Assembly: GCA_023375675.1 (NCBI GenBank)
Contig: JALQBC010000006.1
Location: 1,364,001-1,428,000, forward strand
DNA from: Cytospora piceicola
Taxonomy: Eukaryota > Ascomycota > Sordariomycetes > Diaporthales > Cytosporaceae
Direction of reading: 5' to 3'
Length of the DNA stretch: 64,000 bases
Within the stretch, counting starts at the first letter, position 1, and each line of letters opens with the position of its first letter. Made by a program: the position numbers and the translations under genes. The notes beneath the pieces were generated by a model. The model searched no databases, was not told the DNA's origin, and worked only from the letters and a program-made list of their open reading frames with translations. Shown piece by piece: positions 35,835 to 47,957 of the stretch.

Positions 35835-36182
35835 CTACGACCGAGAGGTCTTGTTGTCAGACTCTGGGGGCTCGCTATTGTGCTTCTTGTCCTTCTGCGC
35901 GCCCGGGCTGTGGAATATATTTCGAATATACTCTTCGCCGTCCGAGAAAGATGTTCGAGGTGGAGTGATTACTCTCGTCTCGGACTCTACCATCATCACG
36001 GTACCCGGATTACGGCGAGCCCGACGTTCCTCTCGCTCCATGATCTTCTGTAGACTTGCTACCGCGTCAGAACTGATAGACTTTGGGTCAATCAAGCGTT
36101 CGGTCTCCTTTCGTCCTCGGGATCGAGGGGTGTTTGGAGGTGCCTCTTTCTTCGAGGTGAAACGTTTCCAGAAAGAATCCAT
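35835..36182 (-). CDS. Small charged protein, unknown
   Basis: Single exon of 115 residues starting at an ATG (MDSFWKRFTSKKEAPPNTPR). It is hydrophilic, rich in Lys, Arg, Glu and Ser, with a helical middle (ISSDAVASLQKIMEREERRA) and a motif TSFSDGEEYIRNIFHSPG. It looks coding because of its amino-acid composition and clear start. I do not recognise a family and no localisation signal is evident. Confidence 0.5.
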   Translation of the reverse strand: MDSFWKRFTSKKEAPPNTPRSRGRKETERLIDPKSISSDAVASLQKIMEREERRARRNPGTVMMVESETRVITPPRTSFSDGEEYIRNIFHSPGAQKDKKHNSEPPESDNKTSRS

Positions 36183-39100
36183 GTTTCTGTCCTTACCTGT
36201 TCCTATTTTGGTTGTTGTATGTGCCAAGGGGAATGGTAAAGAGAACACGATATGCCTGTCGTCACTGTCAGTATTGTTGGTACTTCTAAATGTTGAGAAT
36301 GGGAATTGTGGTCAAGAGAAGGGCTGACAGCCTGGTTGGCTCAGCCCAGAGTATTTTATACTTCTCATTTTGCAGCAGTTCATCGGAGAGGAAAGGTTTG
36401 TCAATGCCATTGTCTTGACTGAAAGCACAAAGGTCCCTGTTCTTCCTATCTATGGAAAGGGCCTACTACAGCCTGGTACAAAGAGCATTATCATATCAAT
36501 GATGAACAAGGTCCTTGTAACAAGCCTTGAGGTCTTTGTTATGGGACAAAATCGTTGCTGAAAGCCTGCGTCTCATCATACGAGCGTTTCAACGCTGGCC
36601 AACCTTGGAACTTAGAATTGAGCGGTAGAATTTTATAGGTGAGAAAGCTGCCAGAAGTGCGGAATGTGCGAAGGTCGCGAGAGAAGGCCTTGTATAACTG
36701 AAGGGAGGTGGCCATCGCGGTGGTCAGGTGACCATATAGGCCTCACATTACTACTTCTCCCGAACATAGAATACTATTAGCTTTGGAGGAGAATAATTCA
36801 GACCTGATTAGAGACGACCCAGCCCCTCTATACAGCACTACAACAACATGGCTCTGAGGTCGGGACCAAACAAGCGCAGACAAGGAACTGGAAAAAAAGG
36901 AACCTTGAAAACCACGAAAATATAGTCTACGATACTACGCCAGATCATATGTTCTTCAGCAGCCTTTTACAATGGGAGTTTCCCGCCACCACAAAGCCTC
37001 AAGGACCTTTAATCCCTCCCAACCGAGTTGCAGTTGCAAGTCTGGGAAGTTGCACGGGAGACTTCGAGTACTGTCAACCCGCGTATTGTTTGATTACAGG
37101 TCACCGGTGAAACTTCAAAGCAAGTCCGACACTCCGTCACCAAATGAAATGACTTGAACGTCAACCTGGGTTGGCGCATCACAAACTGGCCCAGACCCAC
37201 CCTTCAAAGACCTCCTTGGGACTTCTCATCGTAGCAGAGAGGTTGCCCTGCGGCTCAATCGAAAGAGATCTCTCGATGGAAAGTGTCTTCGGAGACTTGG
37301 CCTCGCTGAATTTCATATCGATCCAGTCAAAGACATTGTGTTCTTTGGGTTCCCAGGGATTTACCATCAGGGTACTAGAGAATGTCAGACTCGTGCTGGG
37401 AAACGATTACTCGCACATCATGGTTTATGGAGTATACTTCTTCATGTACACCTGTACATACTTGCAAAGAAACCATATTGAGCCCGTCGGAAAATTTCTT
37501 AAGATTCTCAGCAGTCTATACGTAGACGTCAATTAAGCCCGACGCTTCGAAACAAGCCGGAGGGCCATCCATGGTCTCCCCCACCCTGGACCACCGAAAA
37601 ATATGTACTTCCACGCTGTATCAGATCGTGCTTGATGGGGCGACCTTATTCCAAGATTTATTGTATATCACCGTTTTGAAGACTTAGACATCATCTCACC
37701 CCACTATGTGGATGATTGGATTCAGAAGCTTTTTTACTACGACCGCTATAGTCGGCGAATCCAAGTCTAGTACACAATGGAGTTTTGCTATGCAGTTCAA
37801 AGTCATCAATATTTTTTGACGTTATGATTTTCAATGACTTCTTTGCGACGATTAAGCCTTCGAAGTTCCATAGAAACTACGACTATACTACATGTATAGC
37901 TATAACTTTTCGCGGTCCTGCTGCAAGACCTTTGCAGTGGGGTCCTTGACCACTCGGGCAAGCTCTTTGTCAGTTTTGCCTTGGAGCTGACGAAAAGCTG
38001 TCACAGTAAAACATTCAAGCAATATTGTCACACTATGCTATTTAGCAATTTCAAGTAACTTGTCCCCTGTAATCTAGACCATATTCAATATCAACCGTCC
38101 CTCGATGTTCATATACCCTTGTGGTATGGTGGTTCGGCTCTTGATCCGCCCGGCCGATGTTACAGTTACACCTTCCATGCACAGAAGGAATATAATATAA
38201 GTTCTATGGCATCCGGGGTATGCAAATGGGGTGAACACAAGGGGCCTGGCCCACCAAGGTGTCATATTATATAAGCCGCAGGAGCTTGTTTGGACCTCAT
38301 TCGAGCATCATAGGTCTCAACGGAGGCCGCAGATTACACGCAGGCAGTGCAACCTTGCTAGTAGACTGTCATGATTTTCATAATGCAGTCTCAAGGGTGG
38401 TCAGACTGCTCCCAGTTTGTGTGACTGATGGTGACATGCGTATATCAACATAAAGAGCGGAAACGCCGGGGGGAGGCCAGGCGAGGCCGTCTGGTACCTT
38501 GGGGCGTTCGAACCAGACTAAACTAATACCTACCCTAGGATAGTTTGTCAACATCCTGACCACCCTCTCAAATACTGGAAGCACTTTGGTGGTATTCAAA
38601 ACGGAAAGAGTGCACATATGAAGAAGGGAAGCTCTCTGAGAACTAAGTCGACGAGCTTGTTTTCACTACAATATTACAGCACATGTACTCGAAGTTGGAG
38701 TTATGTAATGGTGTATACATATGTAGGATATCAGTACGGATATGGTTTCGACATTGCACAGAAGGCATGAGAGCTTCCCAAGTGGTCCAAAGCAGGACAG
38801 TTCAACCGTATGTAGGCATTTGAAATCCGAATAATCAAGGACTCGTGTGTTTATCATCATTCATAGATATCGACCTTAAGCATGTATGTAAGCGGAACTG
38901 AGAGGCCTAAAATTAGATTGAGCATCATATGTAAGCAATGTCCCACAAATTACGACCTATAATGATTACGGTACTGCACACGTTGGATGTCTGAACCAGG
39001 AACACCACAGCCAACAGTGACCACAAAGTGTCGGTGACCTTTTTCCCCATCTACAGTAGGTCTGCAAGCAGGCACACCGAAAGAATGTTGCGGTATTTTG

Positions 39101-40517
39101 AACAATAAGTACCAACAGCCCTGAGCAGTGCACACTGCATTTTAGGCATGTTGTTGGTGATATATATAAAAGATTGTAAACGCGATGTTACAGCGATCCA
39201 CAAGATCTCCACGATCTTCTGGAGGCCTATCGAGTCATCAATACAACATGTTCCCTGCCCCATGGCCAGTCAGCCAGTCAGCCAAATAGGCCCTTTTTGG
39301 CGCTTTAGGCCTTCAGGCCCTTCAATGACCCTGTTGCATCACGGTGGGGTTCCGGGAGAACCGGTGTCTGCGCTTACCAGATCCTGAAGGAGGGCTCAGT
39401 TGCTGACGGCGCTACCGACCAACATGGCAATCGCGCGGGCGTTGTTCGCTGATGTTCCGCCGGGACTATTGCGAGTGTGGAATAGAGAAACAATGTTTGA
39501 GTTGACAAATCTGGCTAAAGGTTCCGTGAGAAACAAGATCTGAAGTGACCCGATAGGTCCACTTGCACCCATCACGGACGGCCATGCGGTGTCTCCATGT
39601 CAGTGTTCCCATCCGTGCATATATCCCCAGCCAGATGTCAGCAACGATGGTAATCAATGATATGATCAGGCAATTACTGCAGCTATGACGCCCCCCTTCC
39701 ATATCCAAAGGCATCCAGTTCATCATAACCACTTATCATCAAACACCAACAATTCGCCACGACCGACCACGAATCTCGGCCGATCTATCCAAATTTGGCA
39801 TTCAGCACCAAAAGTGGGCTATGGGGCGCGGGCGCTGCATCCTGGCTACTCATCCTCCTTCTCCTCCACCTTCACCACCACCACACATGGACAGCGGCCT
39901 GAAGTGATCTAGTTCTTTTGAGGAAATGGTGACAAACACACAGCACCTGCACCTCATATCTTTTACAAGTACACGCAGCAACTGATCTACATAGCACGGT
40001 ATACTGTGTGTTGCAATATGGCCTGCCTGCCCTTCAGAACCCAATCCACTAAAAGGCTGACCTCCTCATTGACCTCTCAACCCTAGAACCCCGTGGGGCG
40101 TTCTACCGTACCATTGTAGTGTGTATGAACTGCGATCCTGGTGGGCTTCAATAGTGGGTGCGCTAGGGTGAGACTTTCCAGGAAAACAGTGTCGCGCCGC
40201 ATGTTGGTTACATCGAAGGATTGTGATGGCGCCGCCGCACTCGCCCAGCACGTGGAAGAATCCTTCTTCCTCTTCGCTGCTGTGCGGCCCAGGCAAGCGG
40301 GATTTATACTTCTGCAAGGCACCTGATTGTATTGACAAGAAAGGGCGTCTTCCGTGCCATGTTACATTCCTTGTCTGTGTGTTACTTACGAGGCCAATTC
40401 ACCAGTTGAACAATAATCAACAATCCACAAGGCTGCCGATTCCCAACTAATACAACAACAACTTGACTACATACCTGTTTCCGTATCGACGAGAGTTGGT
40501 GGGAGCGAGATTTAAAC
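36183..40517. other. Gene-poor, AT-rich region
   Basis: About 4.3 kb without a supportable complete gene. Open frames are short and scattered on both strands. One minus-strand stretch at 37997-37910 looks like a terminal exon and is listed separately. A transposon is not recognisable: I saw no terminal repeats, reverse transcriptase or transposase motifs. Confidence 0.5.
37910..37997 (-). CDS. Possible orphan terminal exon
   Basis: After an acceptor-like TGTGACAG, the frame reads FRQLQGKTDKELARVVKDPT and continues to KVLQQDREKL before a stop. The helical, charged composition is typical of a real protein C-terminus. I could not find a start or upstream exon that joins to it in frame. It may be a relic or part of a gene with unresolved introns. 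Confidence 0.25.
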
Positions 40518-42105
40518 ATGCCTCAGGTTCCGGACTGGTTGAGGATATGGTATAGGAAGCCGCAATGGCGGGATATTCGAGATTATACCCGGCAACTCAA
40601 CGACGAGGACATCAGGCCAACTCGACCCTCGACCCCGAGCCCGAACCAGATCCCAGACCAGGCGACTGCGATACCGAGCCGGCTTGCACTGGATAGGGTG
40701 TTGGAAAACAAGACGTGCAGTCCCATGTCCCTGCATGACTTCTACTCGTACCTCCAACATATCGAGCACTCTGCAGAGAACTTGGAGTTCTACCTCTGGT
40801 AAGCTCTGCAACGAAGATGGGCAATTGCGATTCGGGGAGCGTCACTGACCGTCTCTGCAGGTACAAGAGCTATGAGGCCAACGCCCCAAAGGTGGCGGCG
40901 AGAGGGGAGGTGGTAGAGATCGATGGCGAAGAACTACCACTGCCACCGAGCTATACTGGTCCATCGTCGGGGGTATCGGACATGTCTGCGTCTATTGAAG
41001 GTCAGTAATACCATATCGGGGTTTCAACCCCAGAGAGACGCCACTGTCCAGCTGCTAACACGTGCCATGCCACAGCCAAGCGCTCGTTGAGTTCCCTCTC
41101 GGAAAGCATCATGAATACCGAGCCACCATGTGCCCGACTCGCAGGGCCCGAGACTAAATGGACCGACCTTTTCTTCTGGTGGTCACCAAGAGGCTCCCCC
41201 GGGGAACAGCTCATCCAAAGACCTGCACCGTGCGCCCGTGGTACCTGCCCCCTCGACCCGAACGATGTAGAGAAAGGCCCCGCCATCCTGCCGCTCCCAC
41301 TCACCACCCGGCTGTCCAAGGCACCACCACAGGCAGGGGACCGGGCAGAACTCGACGCGGCCATCGATAGGTTCCTCCGGCCCGGGGCGGAGAAGGAACT
41401 CAACATCTCACACCCCCTCCGGCAGCGCACGCTGGCAAAGCTGCAGGGGTCGTCGGACCCGCGGCACCTCAAGCCCGTGGCCGACCACATCTACGAGGTG
41501 ATGAAGAACTGCTCGCACCGCAACTTCGTGGCCGTGGGCGTAGCGACGGGGTCGTACGAGACCATCTGCGTGGGAAACCTTGTTGGGATCGGGTGTATCC
41601 TCGCAGGATTCCTGCTGGTGCTGCTGCGGGCTTTGTATCCGCATATCGGTGCACACAGCCGGTGGGAGGTATTTGCCTCTTGGCCACTGTGGTGGCTAGG
41701 CACGACGGTGCCCCTTCTTGTAAGTGTGAACGAAACAATGGGATGGAACCGAATGATCCGTTGACTAACAAATCATAGGGTACGCAAGGGATGTGTTCCA
41801 TCATGCTGTCGTTGTCGAAGAGACAGCCTCTGCCATGGGAGAAGTTCGAGGAAGAGAAGAAGAAGAAGGTTGCACAACCGGCGAATACGACAACAGCGAC
41901 AGGGCCGAAGAGGTGGTGGAGACGGTACCGATCTTTCATGAACCGGACGGTTGTTCATGACAGGAACTTCAAGGTGGAAGATAGGAACCTGAAAAGGTTG
42001 CAGAGGATGATTTTGCTTCAGTGCAGCGCTGGTGGTGCTCTGGCAGCATTTTTGGGTGTCTTGTTGTTTATCTTCTTGCCAGTGTGGAAGGAGACAGTCC
42101 ACTAG
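40518..42105 (+). CDS. RGS-domain membrane protein
   Basis: Four exons (40518-40798, 40861-41000, 41076-41719, 41779-42105) give 463 residues. The RGS fold starts at SPMSLHDFYSYLQHIEHSAE with NLEFYLWYKSYE and resumes in KPVADHIYEVMKNCSHRNF, so a long insert of about 140 residues, rich in Pro and Ser, splits it. After the RGS part come hydrophobic segments (LVGIGCILAGFLLVLLRALY; SWPLWWLGTTVPLLG) and, near the C-terminus, AGGALAAFLGVLLFIFLPVW. RGS proteins speed GTP hydrolysis by G-alpha subunits and damp heterotrimeric G-protein signalling in growth and development. Which fungal RGS subclass this is cannot be fixed here. All junctions are GT-AG and keep the frame. Confidence 0.85.
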
Positions 42106-42609
42106 GGAAAGATGTTATTCTGATGGATGATGATAGCTTCTGTGGTCATCATCATAATCATTTCAAGTTGACCTGTTGGTCTCTTCTTCCTCAGTGTTTT
42201 GATTTTGGTTCCGGTGTTGGTGGAAGCAGGGAGAAGAGGCTGGTAGATACCCATTTAGACGTTTAGATGCAAATCAAAACAATATAATAACATTCCATAT
42301 ATGGCCCCCGTTGATCTCTCTTTCATTAAAGCCCCTCAGCATGTCCATAATTCCATGGTGAGGTAATGGAGATGAGTTAAGGCTCATGTAGGCAAAAGAG
42401 GCTCAATGTTGTTATGAAGTCGTGCCATTGATTGGAGAGTACCAAATCCGGCTTAGAGTGCACATTCGTGGGGCTAACCGAAAAAGGGTGGGTCCAGCTT
42501 TTTGGAGAGGAAAAAAAGTTTCCCACGTCAAGACTGCGGGTCAGACAAGCAGAGACGGCCTTCCTCTCTTTCCCACTACAACACCCACACCCAAAAACAA
42601 TAATACATC
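42106..42609. other. Intergenic, promoter of zuotin gene
   Basis: About 500 bases between two plus-strand genes. The right end is a C+A-rich leader directly before the zuotin ATG. No gene is seen. Confidence 0.5.
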
Positions 42610-44043
42610 ATGACGACCGCAACGCTCGTCTCCCGCTCCCTGCCCGTCCTCCCTGAGGGATGGACTGCTGAGAAGGACTTCAAGCCTGTCGGCAAGGTCT
42701 CCGTCTCTGCCCAGCGCACCATCGAGCCTGTCGGCCCTCACTTCCTCGCCCACGCCCGCCGTGCCCGTCACAAGCGTACCTTCTCCGAGGATGACCGCAT
42801 CCAGGCCCAGGAACGCGCCAAGAACGTCGAGGAGGAGGATGCTGGCGAGATCAGCGAGCCTGAGGACCCCATGATGCTGGCGCGTGAGGCCAAGGACTGG
42901 AAGGTATGGAACCCGCCCCCCGCCTCTCTTTTGTTCAGGCCAGCCGTATAGGATTACGAGAGGATATTTGTGGCTAACATTCTTCTTTCCCGCAAACAGG
43001 AGCAAGACCACTACGCCGTTCTCGGTATTACGAAGTACCGCTGGAAGGCCACCGAGGACCAGATCAAGCGCGCCCACCGCAAGAAGGTCCTCAAGCACCA
43101 CCCCGACAAGAAGGCCGCCGTTGGCCGGTCCGACGACGACAACTTCTTCAAGTGCATCCAGAAGGCCACCGATGTCCTCCTCGACCCCGTCAAGCGTCGC
43201 CAGTACGACTCCGTCGACGAGGGCGCAGAGGTCGAGCCCCCTACCAAGAAGCAGCTCCAGAAGGGCGACTTCTACCGCATGTGGGGCAAGTGCTTCAAGG
43301 CCGAGGGCCGTTTCTCCAAGACCCAGCCCGTACCCCAGTTCGGCGACGCCAATGCCACCCAGGAGAGCGTCGAGGAGTTCTACAACTTCTGGTACAACTT
43401 CGACAGCTGGAGGTCCTTCGAGTACCTCGACGAGGATGTCCCTGATGACACCGAGAACCGTGACCAGAAGCGTCACCAGGAGCGCAAGAACACTGCTGCC
43501 CGCAAGAAGAGAAAGGTCGAGGACAACGCCCGTCTCCGCAAGCTGGTCGACGACTGCATGGCTGGTGACGAGCGTATCAAGAGGTTCCGCCAGGCCGCCA
43601 GCGCCGCCAAGAACAAGAAGCGTCTCGAGAGGGAGGCCGCCGAGAAGAAGGCTGCCGAGGACGCCGCTGAGAAGAAGAAGGCTGACGAGGCTGCCGCTAA
43701 GGAGGCTGAGGAGAAGGCCAAGGCCGACCGTGATTCTTCCAAGAAGGCGAAGGAGGCTGCCAAGAACGCTGTCAAGAAGAACAAGCGTGTCCTCAAGGGA
43801 TCCGTCAAGGATGCCAACTACTTCGCCGCTGGTGATGCCTCTGCCGCCCAGATCGATGCCGTCCTGAACGACGTCGAGCTTGTCCAGGGCAAGATCGACC
43901 CCGATGAGATCGCTGCCCTGGCTGGCAAGCTCAACGGCCTCAAGGTCGCCGACGAGATCAAGGGTGTCTGGAAGGGTGAGGTTGAGCGTCTCGTTTCCGC
44001 TGGCAAGCTCAAGGAGGGCGAGGCCAAGACGATGGGTGCTTAG
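42610..44043 (+). CDS. ZUO1: Zuotin, ribosome-associated J-protein
   Basis: Exons 42610-42903 and 43000-44043 give 445 residues. Residues ~99-175 form the J domain (EQDHYAVLGITKYRWKATED) with the HPD triad at 132-134 (KHHPDKK) that stimulates Hsp70 ATPase. The zuotin-homology domain follows (KQLQKGDFYRMWGKCFKAEG, EEFYNFWYNFDSWRSFEYLD). Then comes a long Lys/Glu/Ala-rich charged helix that contacts ribosomal RNA, and a C-terminal helical bundle. Zuotin pairs with the Hsp70-like Ssz1 in the ribosome-associated complex at the tunnel exit. Codon choice is strongly biased to C-ending codons, fitting high expression. Confidence 0.95.
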
Positions 44044-45711
44044 ATTATACCATGGTTTTTAGTTGACACCTGTCATATGATTGGTATGATGAGACCATTC
44101 TCTCTCTACATAGCGGTATAGACTGCGGATTTTCAATAGATATTAGACCAATGGTCTTCACGACAAAATCCTCCCCAAGTTTCTCGCGTCTTTTACCGAG
44201 GTTGATATTGTCCTCTACCGTTATGGAGTCAAAGTTTCTGTCAAAATATGCCGGTCCTTAAGTAGGTACGACGTCAGTAAAGGGTCTTGCGCGTCAGCTG
44301 GTTTCCAGTACAAGTCACCTCTCCACTACGTAGGCTGGGTAGCTTGGGAGCTTTACGGCGATAAGAGGCTGTATCAAATACATGTTGTTGCGACCGTTTC
44401 CCCTCTTGCAGCAGGTAACATCTTCCACTAAGCTATATTCATCCTGATGCTTTCCTGAGAACTGAAGACTATATCCAGATGTCCGCAATTCGCATTATGC
44501 TGGACGCTTCAAAGCTATATAAACCTCTTCTGAACATCACCATATGGTGCTTTTAGACAAGCATCCATGGGGTCACTGCTGAATATGTACAAAGTTGAGC
44601 AGGAGAACTCTGTATCTTGAGCCATGACGGCTTCTGTCTTGCTTTAGCATGCGTTAAACCGTCTAATGAGATCGTATGTGGACGACACTTATGTAGTCAC
44701 AGTCTGGTCGGTCTCGAACCTTACGAAGGGTGCCCCTTATTCTATCTTGTGGGCGCAACGAAACACGAAAAGAAGACGATGCCGTACATGTAGAAATAGA
44801 AACCCTGAGTTGGCTACAGACCGTGACAGCTTAGTTACTATATACATGTGTCTTAGAAGCGTAAACACTATTTGATTTGCTACATATTCAGATATAGTCC
44901 TGTTGCAAGGGCAGAAATTAGAAGAAGGGCCAGGTGAGTCCAAGGATATGACATTCTTCGGACCGGATGATATCATATCCATGAACAACTAACTATATAC
45001 CTCTTAATCGGACAGAACTACTATGAATTTCCTCAGGATAGTGTGCCACCAGATCAGTTCCTACAGAGTGCCCCAAATGATCGAGTGATAGGTATGGGTT
45101 CGGTAATTTGCCCTGTAGAATGTGGTGGTAAGTGGTGTTGTGTCTGGAGAATATGCTAGGATGCTGGAGACACTGACTGCCGATGCCAATATCGGAGAAA
45201 GCTTAGGATGGGGAGCGTAGTGAATCCCATGATCAGGAAGGCAGAACGATAGCGATATATGATGATTGGAGGTAAACGAAGCGCAGGTGAATAAAGAATG
45301 GCAGTGGAAAGGATGGCAACGAGCGACTGTCAACACACAAGGAACGGACATTGGCAGCGGAGCGTCAAGTCTAAATCCATCCGAACACGGCTGTATGCGT
45401 TTCTCGCAAAAAGGTAGCGTAAAAGTACATTTGTTTTACGTGCCCCCCTTTCCCTAGTGGCTCGGGGCATTGTCTATAACCATCAAGTCATGCGACAAGG
45501 GGGCAACTCCTCAACACCTTCCTGCATATCTCATCAATTCCCTCACCCGGGGGTGCCATGACCGTAGGCGGCGGTGGTTTTTCCACGACCAAACCTTACA
45601 ATGGGAGATAGTATCCCTCTCGGTGATAACACTTTCATCCCCCAGGGATTCATGAAAAAGCCTCCATCTTATACACACCTCCCCGCTTTAGCACTGCAAA
45701 TACACCTTCGC
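44044..45711. other. Intergenic, no gene seen
   Basis: About 1.7 kb between the tail-to-tail zuotin and PDB1 genes. It holds their 3' ends and AT-rich sequence. Short frames lack coding signs. Confidence 0.5.
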
Positions 45712-46965
45712 TTACAGCAATCTCAGCAGCTTAGCGGCCTGGTTCTCGATAAGGGCCTCGGTGGGGAAGGACATCTCCTCCAGCTTGGCGGCGTAGGGGG
45801 TGGGCACCTCGGCACCGGTAACACGCTGGGCGGGAGCGTCAAGGAAATCAAAGGCGTACTCCATGGTCAGGGCCAGGATCTCGGCGCTGACACCGAAGGC
45901 GGGGTATCCGAAGTCGACGGTCATCAGACGGTGGGTCTTCTTGACGGACTTGATGATAGCCTCAAGGTCCAGGGGCTTGACGGAGCGCAGGTTGATGACC
46001 TCGACCTCGACGCCGTACTTCTTCTTGAGGTTCTCGGCGGCGACCAGGGACTGGCCAACGCAACGCGACAGGGTGACGATAGTCAGGTCCTTGCCGGCGC
46101 GCTCGATCTTGGCCTTACCGAAGGGGATGACGAAGTCGTCCTTCTGGGCGGCCTCGCTCATGGGGAAGGAAACACCGTACATCAGCTCGTTCTCGAGGAC
46201 GACGACGGGGTTGGGGTCGCGGATGGCGGCCTTCAGGAGACCCTTGGCGTCCTCGGCGCTCCAGGGGGAGACGACCTTGAGACCGGGAATACTACCGTAC
46301 CAGGCGCTGAAGTCCTGGGAGTGCTGGGCACCGACACCGGAGGCGAAACCGTTGGGTCCGCGGAAGGTGATGTTGCAGGGCTGGATACCACCGGACATGT
46401 AAAGGGTCTTGGCGGCAGAGTTGACGATCTGGTCGATAGCTTGCATGGCGAAGTTGAAGGTCATGAACTCGCACTAGACAACATGATCGCAATTTCATCA
46501 GCCGATCGATCAACACAAAACATATGCGCACATGCGAGTCCCATATCAGGGGACCCGCCAATTATATCTGTAACTACTCACCACGGGGTGCAGACCGCTC
46601 AGGGCGGAACCAACAGCCAGACCAGCGAAACCAGACTCGGTGATGGGAGTGTCGATGATCCTTCGCTCGCCGAACCGGTCCAAAAGTCCCTTTGTGACCT
46701 TGTATGCACCGTTGTACTGGGCAACTTCCTCACCGATAACGTAGACTCTGTCGTCGGCCTCGAGCTCCTCGACGAGGGCCTCGTTCAGCGCATCACGGAC
46801 AGTGTAGTCCTTGGTGCCGGCGGAGGCGTATGTGCGGGTCTGGAGGAAGGCGGAGGCTGGTCGCGATATCCTGGAGGAGACGGAGGGGATAGTCGAGGTC
46901 TTAGAGATAGGAGCAACCCTGGCGGAAGCAGCCAGACGGGCGGCCGGTCGAAGGAAGCGGGACAT
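45712..46965 (-). CDS. PDB1: Pyruvate dehydrogenase E1 component subunit beta, mitochondrial
   Basis: Exons 46965-46582 and 46473-45712 give 381 residues, the usual length. A basic, Ser/Ala-rich mitochondrial presequence ([17 protein letters not shown]) is followed by the transketolase-like pyrimidine-binding domain ([48 protein letters not shown]). The C-terminal transketolase domain is also clear ([30 protein letters not shown]). Together with E1 alpha it forms the thiamine-diphosphate enzyme that decarboxylates pyruvate in the mitochondrial matrix. The intron has donor GTGAGT and acceptor GTCTAG. Confidence 0.96.
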
Positions 46966-47957
46966 TGTGGTGGTGGTCGGGAGTACTTGAGACTATTGGG
47001 GGGGTAAGAAGGAGGTCGGAAGAGCTCGTCACCGGAAGACGGGCTTTTGGGTATAGATGGAAATAAATGAGGGATCACCAGCAAAGGGGGCAAAAAAAAG
47101 CCGAGGGTGCTTTTTGCTGCGGTGCGATTGGAAGCTGGTCGGTGGTTTGGGGGATCTGTCTGGGGACGCGATTCAACTTCACACACACACGCAAGCAGGA
47201 GAAAGCCGGAGGAGGTTCAAGTCGAGGGAATTTTTCTGAGCGAGTTAAGTTGCTGGGATTGAACGCTGAGCTCCGTTGAGAGAAGATCCGAATCGCCAAT
47301 CGCAGGTGGGCCCGTGCAGCCGGTTTACTACCAGTCAGGCAAGCCCCAGGCAGTCCCAGGCAGTTTAATCACTGGGTTGACAGTGGTTAATCACTGTCAG
47401 GGTACCCATCAGTACCTCATCAGCACCCTGGAGCTACTAAGCACCGACCAACAAAAGGCTTCTGTTGGGTTATCGCTGAGCCCCACTAGTCCCTCAAACG
47501 GCTTAGGCTGTAGGCTGACGGACACCGAACCCTTCCAGTGGGAAATAGGAAAACGGCGAACGGACAACGGACAAAACGGACCAACAGCTGGGGATCACCA
47601 GTCCAGGTGTCCTAGGTAGTACCTTGTCAGGCAGGCAAGGTCGTGTAAAGTAGATCTCGGGACCTTTGGATGAGGTCGATGCCCATTTTATATTGTCACT
47701 TTCATATTTTGTTGTCCAGGTGTGCTCAGAAGTTCATATATTATTATGACATCCATCTCTCTATCAGCCCAAAGTCCACCGTGGCCTCTGGAAGAACCCA
47801 TGAAAAGGCGCCAGGTCGGTCTGATGTCAGTCACCGGCCGCCCTTAGATCTTATTATTAGTACATATATACATGTATATTATGCCCACCCATCTTTTCAT
47901 TTCCTCATCCGTGTCAGCTCTTCATACTCATGTCATAATGGTTTACCACCATACCCT
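46966..47957. other. Promoter region of PDB1 and 3' end of ERG6
   Basis: About 990 bases between two minus-strand genes. It includes a CA-rich stretch near 47180, direct repeats CCCAGGCAG around 47346-47361, and a dyad at 47379-47398. No gene is supported. Confidence 0.5.
47379..47398. promoter_or_regulatory. Candidate regulatory dyad upstream of PDB1
   Basis: GACAGTG and CACTGTC are perfect 7-base arms around GTTAAT. TTAATCACTG also occurs twice in this stretch. It lies about 415-430 bases upstream of the PDB1 start codon. Binding of a dimeric regulator is an inference only. Confidence 0.3.

Noticed and set aside
38500..38516. GTTCGAACC-like sequence resembling a tRNA B box
   Set aside because: No A box or foldable acceptor, anticodon and T arms at the required spacing.
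36183..40517. Transposable element in the gene-poor block
   Set aside because: No terminal repeats, target duplication, transposase or reverse transcriptase motifs could be seen.
42541..43476. A 311-codon minus-strand frame opposite zuotin
   Set aside because: Antisense shadow, rich in Leu, Val and Gly, crossing the zuotin intron.
45574..47007. A 477-codon open frame on the plus strand opposite PDB1
   Set aside because: It is the antisense of a well-supported gene with strong codon bias; the translation is low-complexity (Gly, Leu, Val) and runs through the intron of PDB1.
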